From the NCBI GenBank assembly GCA_002104945.1, contig MCFH01000012.1, positions 186,001 through 250,000 of the forward strand: a stretch of DNA of 64,000 nucleotides, in the 5' to 3' direction. The stretch is from Piromyces finnis. Its lineage: Eukaryota > Neocallimastigomycota > Neocallimastigomycetes > Neocallimastigales > Neocallimastigaceae. The position numbers were made by a program, and so were the translations under genes. The notes under the pieces are model-generated. The model did not search any database. It had not been told where the DNA came from and saw only the letters and a program-made list of their open reading frames with translations. Below, in pieces: positions 56,295-64,000 of the stretch (positions are counted from its first letter, which is position 1; each line of letters begins with the position of its first letter).

Positions 56295-59200
56295 CTAGGC
56301 AGGGTTTTGGACACTAACCATGAATTCCTGGTAGCATTTATCTTGAAATTCCTTGAGTAGCTTATCATAGTGGGAGTTCTTGTCAATGATATCGGCATCA
56401 ACCCACTCTTGTCTAAAGTCACTAAAGGTAGCTAAGTATTGGTAGTTATCCTTCTTTCTTCTGGCATTCATGATTTTGATAATTTTCTGGTAGCCCACTG
56501 GTGCAGGTGTTAGTTCTTCAGGTTTGTTATGGTAGGGTTCAAGTTCACTGATATGAAACACAGGGTAGACATTGGGGAAAGGTGACTTGCTGATATCTAA
56601 CCGGTAGTTGAGCTTGCTTTCATCAATTCCAATAACCTTGAAGGGACCGTACTTTCTTGCTTGTAGCTTGTAGAAGGGAAGAGGGTTGTAATTTCCTGGT
56701 TTTCTTAACCACACCAAATCCAGGAGCCTAATTTTAGGGTAGTTAAGTTCTCTTCTATGGTCCAAATGGTCTAAGAACCGTGTTCTTGATATGTCCAACA
56801 TGTGCTTTAAGTTACCTAAGTTGTGAGCGAAGCTATCTAATATAGGAGCTTCACCAAGTGAGTGGACAAGTTCTGAGTCTTGAGGGTTCATATGTACCTG
56901 GTAGTTATACAAGGCTAGGAATGGGGACTGCTTAGTAGAACTGTGCACTGCATTATTATAACAGAACTCAGCTAAGTACAAGTACTTCAACCATTCGTCG
57001 TCATCAAAGGTCTTCACAAAGCATCTAAGGTACATACTTACGTAGGAGTTGTTACGTTCTACCTGACCAACTGTTTCATGATGGCCAGTAGTAGCAAGGT
57101 TTACTTCTACGCCAAAGAACCCCATAATGTCCTTCCACAACTTACTAGTGAACTGGACACCACGATCCGTAGTAACCGATCTGGGACAACCATGTAACTT
57201 GAATACATGTTGTAAGTATGCTAAGGCTGTCTCTTTAGCAGTAGGCATACTCCTAAATCCCACTAAGTGTATCATCTTGGTTAACTTATCGCTACAAACC
57301 ATGATACAACCTCTTCTAGTGACTTCTGGGGGTTCTGAGGGACTACTACCTGGTTTTCTACGTTCCTTAATAGGTAGGTCCGTCAGGAAGTCAATTTCTA
57401 CTTCTTGCCAAGGTAAGTCTGTAACTTTTACCCTAGCAGCGCTACCGTACGGCTTGTGTCTGTTGTCCTTTTGGGTACAACATATGGTACAAGCTTTAAT
57501 ATATCCCGCAATGTCATCCTTCATTTTTGGCCAGTAGTAGTTTCTGGCTATCAGGTCATAAGTTTTATCTTTTCCCAGATGACCTGCTGTTTCACTATCG
57601 TGGTTAAGTTTTATGATTGTTTCCCTTAACACCTTTGGTACATATGTACGTTCTGGTGCATCCTTTCTAACAATCAACCCATTAACCATCAACCACTTCT
57701 TTTTGATGAGCTTGTGGCCTCGTTTTGCGTCAAGACCATCTCTAATTTCCCTAGCAAGCTCATCCGTGTTGTAAGCTTGTTTCAGTTCTCCCACAAAGCT
57801 TACTTCTAACACCGCATAGCACTCTTCTTCCACGGGTGGAAATTCTTTTACCTGTTCAGGTCGAAGGAGGCTAGCTTTTTCCATCTCCAGTTGTACCTGT
57901 TCTGGAGATACCATTCTTGATAGGATATCGGCTCTACCATTCATTTTCCCTGGCCGATATATTATTTCGAAGTTGTATGCAGCAAACAGCTCTTGCCATC
58001 TTGCCTGTCTTGCTGTCAACAACTGTGGTTTTGTGGCGAACAGGAGATTCCTATGGTCACTATATACTAGGACCTTATGTTTCGCACCCATTAACAGGTG
58101 TCGCCACTCGATGAAAGCATTCCTAATAGCCAACAACTCCTTTTCCGTGATGGAGTAGTTGATTTCTGCTTTCGTAAGCTTCTTGGAATAGTAATACACA
58201 GGGTGTAATTCGTTGTCATCGCCTAGTTGTGATAGTACACCACCCACCGCGTAGTTACTAGCGTCGCATTCCACTATGAACTGACGGTCATGGTCAGGAT
58301 ATGCTAATACTGGTGGAGACAACAGCATTTCTTTTAACTTCTCGAACGCCTGGATGCGTTCTTCATTCCACAGGAACTGTACCTTTTTGGACGTCATAGC
58401 ATATAACGGCCTTGCTATCTTAGAGAAGTCCTTTATAAACTTCCTATAATAGTTGCAGAATCCAAGGAATGACTGTAGTTCTTTAATGTTGGTTGGTTGT
58501 GGCCAACTTGCTACAGCTTTTAACTTTTCGGGGTCGGTTTTAATACCATATTTTCCAACTACATGACCCAGGAATGCAAGTTCTTCCTTGTGGAACTCAC
58601 ACTTCGCCAACTTAGCTACTAGACGATTATCTATTAGCTTTTGTAGGACTCTTTTTACATGCCCTACATGCTCTTCAAGTGACTTGGAGTAGATGATGAT
58701 ATCATCCAAGTACACTTGACAGCAATCATTGATTTCCTCTGCCAGCACCGTATTAATGAACCCTTGGAACGTGGCAGGAGCATTAGTCAACCCAAATGGC
58801 ATCACTAGATATTCATAATGCCCAAACTTGGTTGAGAATGCCGTCTTGTATTCGTCACCTTCACGAATACGCACGAGGTTGTAGGCAGACTTCAAATCCA
58901 ACTTGGAGAAGATAGTCGCGCCTTTCATAGCCTCAAACACTTGACTGATGAGTGGTAAGGGAAAGGAGTTACGCACTGTTACCTTATTAAGACGCCTATA
59001 ATCAGTACATAATCGTCTTTCACCACTCTTTTTGGGCACGAATAACACAGGATAACCTGCAGGACTTTCTGACTTCCTGATGAAGCCTTTTGCCAGGTTT
59101 TCCTCTATATATTCCTTCAGTGCTTTTTCCTCTTCTGGATTGAAGGGATATATAGGCCCTTTATGAAGACTAGCATCCGGCTCCAGGTCGATCTTACAGT

Positions 59201-61790
59201 CGTAAGGACGGTGTTCTGGTAGCTGGTTAGCTATTTCTTCATTAAATGCTTCTTTGAAATTGTGGTAGTACTTCTCCACGATTTCTTCAGGTGTGGGTTG
59301 ATTTTCGTTTAAGTTTTCTCCCTGTACCAACCCTACGTAAATGTGATTTTTCTCTAAGTTCGACTCTTGTACCAACCCTACTGAAACACAAGTTTTTTCT
59401 AAGTTGGATTCAAATGTCAACCCTCCGGAATCACATTTTTTCTCTAAGTCAACACTCTGTACCAACCCTACTGAAACACAAGTTTTCTCTAAGTTGGAAC
59501 TCGATGCCAACCCTCCGGAACTTCCGTTTCTGGTTTCTTTTGTAGCCTTGTGGCTACCATTGCCCACGATTTCGGCTTCAATGTTTTCTGCGGTTACAGT
59601 TACCAGAGGCCTTCTTGCTTTTGCATTAGTAACTGTATTTATGGGACTTAATTGAGTACAGTAGTAGATGTCACCCCCATTCACACCATAACTGTTGGTA
59701 TGTCCTTTATCCTTATCATTATCTACTACGAAGTACCTCACTTGTGCATCTTTATCGTAACCTCTGTAGATAAAGTGCTCATCCATGAAGCCCAGTCCCA
59801 CAATGATCATCTCCGGCATGTTGTCGGATAGGTGACAACTTGTGTTGAAGCAGTATGGTTTAGCTTCTTGTTCGCCAGATGGAGTTAACCATAACTTCAA
59901 CTGCAAGTCATCTGAGAACTGCTTTAACTCGATATCTCCATTCACAGTTCTGAATATGGCTGGTTTGTCCACTACCTTTAACCCGAGCTTCTTTGCTAAA
60001 TTTGGGTGAATGAGGTTTGTAGTGGAACCAGTATCATACAAGACTTCTACCCTTTTTATATCTCGAGGGTTGCTTCTTGCATTTATTTCAGCTACTAATT
60101 GGTTCTGACTGTAGTAGCTGTTATTAACCGTCGTTTGACTTGCCATAGCCTTAGGTAATGGGTTATTTCCCATACTAGAAGGTCCTTGCCTTGGTTGGAA
60201 GCTAGAACTTCTTCTAAAGCTTGACTTGTTTAATGATTCACGACGTTCTTTAATACCGTTATTGTTTTTTGCGTAAGCCTGAGTGTTGGTCTGCTCAACT
60301 TTAGGCTTATTATTTGGCTTGTTGTTCTTCTGCTTTAACTCAGCCCATCTAGATGGTCTACATGGGTCTGTGATGTCCAACAAGGCCATAATAGTGGTCT
60401 GGCGGTCTCTTTTGTCGTACTTTTCTATGGTTTCATTACGGAAGACTGCTTGGTGATCATCGCACTTTAACAAGACTTCACTTAATGTTTCCAGCGTACG
60501 TTCCTGTTCAGGGATATCATAGAACGCTTCCCTGACAGAAGGCCTGACCTGTTGTATTAACACCTGTCTCCTAACATTTTCAGGAAGCCCAAGTGTTTCC
60601 GTCAATTCATTGAACTCTTCCAAGTAGTCGTATGCTTTTCCCCACTCATGTGTGAGTTTAAGCAACTTTGACTTGCAGAGTTCATGGGGAGACTCTGGTG
60701 GAAACTTATCTTGAAGGTGGAGGAATAGTCTTTCAGCATCAGGATTCCTACGCTGCAGCATCCTCTCTCTAAGTCTATACCATCTCAATACTTTCCCACC
60801 TAGATGATCTTCAATGAAGCTAACCTTTGCCTTTTCGTCGTTACCATAGTCATATGGATAACGTTTGAAATGACGTAAGCACTTCTCTTGAAAACCCTCT
60901 AAGTCTATCCCATTATTATCAAACATAGGCACTTTTTCTTCATACCTATGTACTCGCCAGTCGAACATCTTCACGTCCCCATCCTCGGAGTATTCCGTAG
61001 GGTTGGTGCTGCTACTAGTTCCAGCACCATGAGGATTACCCGTACCACCGGTTTGATAGGATGTTCTTTCATGAGCTCTGGCTTCAGCTCTTCTGTTCAT
61101 GGCTTCGACTTTAGCCTCGAACAATTTTTCTCTTTCTTCTAGAGCGTTTCGTTGCTCCCTCAGTCTGGCCATCTCTTCTTCAAGCTCTTTTTTATAAGAG
61201 ACAAAGGCACTAGATTGACGGTACAACGTTTCTTGGTTGTTTAGCACTTGCTGGTGGTCTTGTAACCTTTCCTCATGTTCTGCGGTAAAGGCATTTTCCA
61301 CAGCATGCAGCTCTTCCAAGTTAACTTGGCTAGCTGACTCATTTGCTTCCAACCTTTGATCCACTTCAACAAATTTTTGCTGAAGAGCATCGTTTATCTC
61401 GCTCTTGTAAACCTCAATACCCCGCAGTTGTTCTTCCATAGCACCCAGACGGTTTCCCATACTAGCAAACTGGCTAGATATTTCCGAAACCCATCTATTA
61501 AGAAGAACCTCAATGTGTTGCATTGGGTTTACCTCACTATTATTAGTAAAAAAGAAAGAAGGATCAACAGGGGCGGGCATAGAATCCCCCTGTTGAACCT
61601 GTAAATTCTGATTAGATTCGACCTCAGTGCTTTCGAGAAGCACCGGGGTTCGAACCCGTGACATTCCCTCTACACCATCCATGCCATCCGCGCTCGCCGC
61701 GTCAGGACGGGTCCCGTCCCTTACGAATGATGTTTTTGTGTCCAATTTATGGACACCCCGAGGGTTAGGCGACTTACCTGCGTTTTTCAT
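56295..61790 (-). CDS. E5 Gag-Pol polyprotein
   Basis: A single 1,831-residue frame begins at ATG 61790. It has a coiled-coil region (about residues 125-245, LEEEMARLREQ and similar) and a capsid domain (about 290-470), with no CCHC knuckle visible. The protease reads YDTGSTTNL (D586), and a repeat-bearing linker spans about 750-833. RT has YLDDIIIYS (D1029, D1030). RNase H ([26 protein letters not shown]) and integrase HHCC (NHDSETAGHLG, CTICC) are present, as is DDE (EIDFLTDLP, TDRGVQF, GQVERNN). A chromodomain-like C-terminus (YQKIIKIMNARR...EWVDADII) ends the protein. All catalytic residues are present. The product should be fully functional. Confidence 0.96.
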   Translation of the reverse strand: MKNAGKSPNPRGVHKLDTKTSFVRDGTRPDAASADGMDGVEGMSRVRTPVLLESTEVESNQNLQVQQGDSMPAPVDPSFFFTNNSEVNPMQHIEVLLNRWVSEISSQFASMGNRLGAMEEQLRGIEVYKSEINDALQQKFVEVDQRLEANESASQVNLEELHAVENAFTAEHEERLQDHQQVLNNQETLYRQSSAFVSYKKELEEEMARLREQRNALEEREKLFEAKVEAMNRRAEARAHERTSYQTGGTGNPHGAGTSSSTNPTEYSEDGDVKMFDWRVHRYEEKVPMFDNNGIDLEGFQEKCLRHFKRYPYDYGNDEKAKVSFIEDHLGGKVLRWYRLRERMLQRRNPDAERLFLHLQDKFPPESPHELCKSKLLKLTHEWGKAYDYLEEFNELTETLGLPENVRRQVLIQQVRPSVREAFYDIPEQERTLETLSEVLLKCDDHQAVFRNETIEKYDKRDRQTTIMALLDITDPCRPSRWAELKQKNNKPNNKPKVEQTNTQAYAKNNNGIKERRESLNKSSFRRSSSFQPRQGPSSMGNNPLPKAMASQTTVNNSYYSQNQLVAEINARSNPRDIKRVEVLYDTGSTTNLIHPNLAKKLGLKVVDKPAIFRTVNGDIELKQFSDDLQLKLWLTPSGEQEAKPYCFNTSCHLSDNMPEMIIVGLGFMDEHFIYRGYDKDAQVRYFVVDNDKDKGHTNSYGVNGGDIYYCTQLSPINTVTNAKARRPLVTVTAENIEAEIVGNGSHKATKETRNGSSGGLASSSNLEKTCVSVGLVQSVDLEKKCDSGGLTFESNLEKTCVSVGLVQESNLEKNHIYVGLVQGENLNENQPTPEEIVEKYYHNFKEAFNEEIANQLPEHRPYDCKIDLEPDASLHKGPIYPFNPEEEKALKEYIEENLAKGFIRKSESPAGYPVLFVPKKSGERRLCTDYRRLNKVTVRNSFPLPLISQVFEAMKGATIFSKLDLKSAYNLVRIREGDEYKTAFSTKFGHYEYLVMPFGLTNAPATFQGFINTVLAEEINDCCQVYLDDIIIYSKSLEEHVGHVKRVLQKLIDNRLVAKLAKCEFHKEELAFLGHVVGKYGIKTDPEKLKAVASWPQPTNIKELQSFLGFCNYYRKFIKDFSKIARPLYAMTSKKVQFLWNEERIQAFEKLKEMLLSPPVLAYPDHDRQFIVECDASNYAVGGVLSQLGDDNELHPVYYYSKKLTKAEINYSITEKELLAIRNAFIEWRHLLMGAKHKVLVYSDHRNLLFATKPQLLTARQARWQELFAAYNFEIIYRPGKMNGRADILSRMVSPEQVQLEMEKASLLRPEQVKEFPPVEEECYAVLEVSFVGELKQAYNTDELAREIRDGLDAKRGHKLIKKKWLMVNGLIVRKDAPERTYVPKVLRETIIKLNHDSETAGHLGKDKTYDLIARNYYWPKMKDDIAGYIKACTICCTQKDNRHKPYGSAARVKVTDLPWQEVEIDFLTDLPIKERRKPGSSPSEPPEVTRRGCIMVCSDKLTKMIHLVGFRSMPTAKETALAYLQHVFKLHGCPRSVTTDRGVQFTSKLWKDIMGFFGVEVNLATTGHHETVGQVERNNSYVSMYLRCFVKTFDDDEWLKYLYLAEFCYNNAVHSSTKQSPFLALYNYQVHMNPQDSELVHSLGEAPILDSFAHNLGNLKHMLDISRTRFLDHLDHRRELNYPKIRLLDLVWLRKPGNYNPLPFYKLQARKYGPFKVIGIDESKLNYRLDISKSPFPNVYPVFHISELEPYHNKPEELTPAPVGYQKIIKIMNARRKKDNYQYLATFSDFRQEWVDADIIDKNSHYDKLLKEFQDKCYQEFMVSVQNPA
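59290..59540 (-). repeat. In-frame tandem repeats in the E5 protease-RT linker
   Basis: About five units of 45-48 bp encode variants of NLEKTCVSVGLVQ (DLEKKCDSGGL, NLEKNHIYVGLVQ). All unit lengths keep the frame. The linker has no known function. Confidence 0.8.
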
Positions 61791-62092
61791 TTCTAATTCG
61801 AAAATAAATTCTTTTAATAAATTAAAGAATTTATTATATAAAATATGGTTATAATGAATTTTAAAATTTAAAAATAATGAATTTTTAATGCTAAACTATT
61901 AAAAAATAATTATTTTTAATAATAAATTTACTTCTTTTAAATATAATATTTGAATATTATATAAAATATTGTAAATAATTATTATTAAACAATAATTTAA
62001 ATAAAATAAAATATGTTTTTTAAGAATTTTTTAATAACACTAACCTAATTAAAACTAAGCTAACGTAAGAACTAACTATAAAGCGTTAGTAT
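61791..62092 (-). promoter_or_regulatory. E5 leader and self-primer site
   Basis: The minus strand reads ATACTAACGCT (62092-62082) directly after the LTR. This is the exact complement of AGCGTTAGTAT within the LTR (62377-62367). The rest is AT-rich and non-coding. Confidence 0.75.
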
Positions 62093-62588
62093 TGTAAAAG
62101 GTTTATTATAATATTAGTTAATAGGTTATTAAATTAGTTAATTAAGTTAGTTATTACCTCTCTATACGAGTTAATAACTAAATAAAGTTTTATAAAAAAT
62201 AATAAAAGAAGGAAAATAAATATTATAACACTAAAATAAATATAAACACTTATATAAATATTTTATGAAATAACTTTTACTTAAATAATTATATTTTAAT
62301 TATATCTTTTATTTATTAATTATAATTATCTACATTAATTATTATTATAGTTATTAATTTACTTTAATACTAACGCTAAAGTATTTAACGTTAGTTTTGA
62401 CTATACTATTTAACTATATGAGTTTATTTTCTTTACCACTTGATTGGGTAAAGCAAATAAACTTCCTATTTAATTAATAACCATTAATATATGGTTATGC
62501 ATATATTTGGCCAATAAATGGTGACCAGAATATATGGTTTCAATTGAAATATTTGTGGGCAAACTTATGGCCACAAATATTTCTTACA
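62093..62588 (-). repeat. E5 5' LTR
   Basis: The LTR is identical by eye to the 3' copy. It contains the inferred RNA start AGCGTTAGTAT at 62377-62367. A TATA-like GTATAG sequence lies upstream, weaker than in families I and III. Confidence 0.94.
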
Positions 62589-62593
62589 ATCAT

Positions 62594-63012
62594 AGAAATA
62601 AAGAAATTGTCTTAGTGGTTAGTAACTAAGACTTTGGTCCGAATGTCTTGAGTTCGAGACTTCTAAATTACTTTTTTTTATTTTATTTTTATTTTAATTT
62701 TTTATTTTGATTTTTTATCAACTCGAAATTCTTTGATTGGTTAAGAAATTTAAGTTGTAAAAAATCTTTTAGATTAATTTTAAAAATTTTTATATAAATA
62801 CGAGTGGATTTTTCTAAATTTAAAAAAAAATTGAGTTTTTATTAATTAATAAATTATTGTTAAACACTAACCTATTAAGTTAAAATTTGTGTGTTTTTAA
62901 TAATAATTTTAAATATTAATAATTAACAGTAAGATAAAAGTGTTTTATATTTACTAAGTTATTTTAGTAAATTGTTATAAATTTTTTATTGTTAAGAACA
63001 CATTTCTTTACA
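62594..63012 (+). repeat. E6 LTR, main part
   Basis: This holds the tRNA-like block (CTTAG...CTAAG and GTTCGAGAC at 62652-62660), TATATAAATA near 62793 and the inferred RNA start GAGTTTTTAT at 62833-62842. Confidence 0.85.
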
Positions 63013-64000
63013 ATAAAAACTCCTTTATAATAATAGACTTAATACCTTAGTGTTAAAGAATTAGTTATAGATAAAACTTATGTTTTATTATTGAAGCTTT
63101 TCTTTTAAAACATATTAAAAAAAAATATATATATATATAATTAAAATATAAAATAATAAAATAGTTAAAATTTATTATAAAAACAAAACAGAGTATAGCT
63201 AGTAACAACACTTGAGTTGTGGAGGAGGCGCTCAAAGTTATTTTATAAAAATAAAAACTATAATTATTTTATAAATTTTAAATTATTTTTTATTTTTTTT
63301 TGGAACGAAGTTTTTAATAAAACACTTTATTTTTCAAGTTTTCTTGAAAATTAGATTTATTTAATAATATTTTAAAAATATTATATAATAAACTAATATT
63401 GACTTCCTACGCGTCAAAAGTTAGACTTTGATACCATAATACTTTTGCGTTTAGGTATAGTTGAAACACGGGGAAACTAATTTGTTCAATTCTTTCATAC
63501 TAACAAGAGTTAGCTATTATAAAGAATTAAACAATATTACTTCCTATTATCGAAAGATATTAACATTCGACTTTACCTACTTTATCGTAAAAGAGCTAAA
63601 GGAACTCTTAGATATTAATTTATAACAAATTATATATTTGGTGGTCTAACACTATATAATTTGGCATATATTTTTAAATTATTTTAGTTAATAAATATAA
63701 TTGAAGAAAACTTTTTTAATAAAACATCTTTATCTTTTTCTTTTACTTTTAATTCGTTCCATTAAAAAAAAAATATTTTTTATTGGAGGCTTTGTTTAAT
63801 TTAATATTGATAATTGAAATATTCTTTTCTTATCAATTTTGAGTTAAACAAATTATATTTCAGCAATAGACAGGCCTTATTGATTTATCAACAGGGGCAT
63901 ATTAGGGGTAATAGTAAGAACCTGAAGCGCGTGACGGAACTTAGATCGCGTGAATAGGGCGACGGAAACATCTATTATCGGACGAAAGACCCTTAATCAA
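63013..64000 (+). promoter_or_regulatory. E6 leader, no coding sequence within the window
   Basis: ATAAAAACTC (63013-63022) pairs exactly with 62833-62842. Two hairpins match those of E2: CGTCAAAAGT with ACTTTTGCG (63412-63449), and CAAATTATATA with TATATAATTTG (63626-63663). The last 100 bp (63905-64000) become GC-richer. No gag start is seen before the window ends. Confidence 0.7.

Larger units (their letters stand above)
55778..62588 (-). mobile_element. Ty3/Gypsy element E5 (family II), apparently intact
   Basis: The 6,811-bp element has 496-bp LTRs (55778-56273, 62093-62588) that look identical, an atcat duplication (55773-55777, 62589-62593), a self-primer site, one uninterrupted gag-pol ORF and an AGGGGGGCAT polypurine tract. 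It is the only element here with no visible defect. Its coding sequence is much more GC-rich than anything else in the window. Confidence 0.96.
55765..64000 (+). mobile_element. Family I-related element E6, split by E5 and cut by the window edge
   Basis: A plus-oriented LTR starts at 55765 (TGTAACGAATCAT), is interrupted after 13 bp by E5, and resumes at 62594 (AGAAATAAAG...) to end at 63012 (CACATTTCTTTACA). The combined length of 432 bp lies between the E1 and E2 LTR lengths. The leader follows from 63013. The coding region would lie beyond 64000. Sequence divergence from E1 and E2 is clear, so it is a separate subfamily. Confidence 0.85.

Overview
The window looks like nuclear DNA of a very AT-rich fungus. 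Intergenic DNA is mostly A/T homopolymers and TAA/TTA tracts, coding DNA is Asn/Asp/Lys-rich, and secreted proteins carry KR-type processing sites. The transposons are mainly chromodomain Ty3/Gypsy elements that use Tf1-type self-priming. An anaerobic gut fungus (Neocallimastigomycota) fits best, but that is inference from composition. The sequence cannot name a species.

Almost nothing here except the transposons is intact. Four layers are visible. (1) Remnants of nucleocytoplasmic large DNA virus (giant virus) genes: the C-terminal part of a poxvirus D6/D11-type helicase (2571-6230, minus), a D5-type primase-helicase (42093-50099, plus) and a viral-type RNA polymerase second-largest subunit, RPB2 (50734-54038, minus). 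All are pseudogenes with stops, frameshifts or insertions. (2) A divergent pair of broken secreted-protein genes that meet at about 18.4-18.8 kb: a giant Asn/Asp/Glu-rich protein of about 1,880 codons (18384 down to 6221) and a bulb-lectin-type protein (18801-23335). (3) Ty3/Gypsy elements. E1 (9456-15969, minus) and E2 (31783-38321, plus) are near-identical family I copies. E3 (about 29041-41646, plus) is an older, different lineage. E4 (43108-49315, plus) is family III. E5 (55778-62588, minus) is family II, with one intact 1,831-codon polyprotein. E6 (55765 into the right window edge) is related to family I. (4) Solo or broken LTRs, a Ty1/copia 3' end, a 0.9-kb foldback element and a large non-coding LTR element (23644-29034, minus).

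The insertions are nested and datable. E1 splits the giant secreted gene, E2 splits the reverse transcriptase of E3, E4 splits the D5 helicase just after its Walker A motif, and E5 sits 13 bp inside the left LTR of E6. A family III LTR composite splits the viral helicase and itself contains another solo LTR. Seven insertions have perfect 5-bp target duplications: taaat, ggtat, tggag, atcat, atatc, ctaat and taata. Where the target was coding, removing insertion plus duplication restores the reading frame, so these genes were open when hit.

The most unusual signal is in the non-coding LTR element. It has a primer-binding site and polypurine tract like those of E4, but no gag-pol. Instead it carries six diverged copies of a hairpin of about 50 nt whose stems change by compensatory substitution while the core (GACTCTATCC...GGTGTC) stays constant. 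Families I, II and III share a second theme. The 10-11 nt after the left LTR is exactly complementary to a site inside the LTR, in families I and III about 35-40 bp downstream of a TATA box, and within family I both partners have changed together. This matches self-primed reverse transcription as in Tf1.
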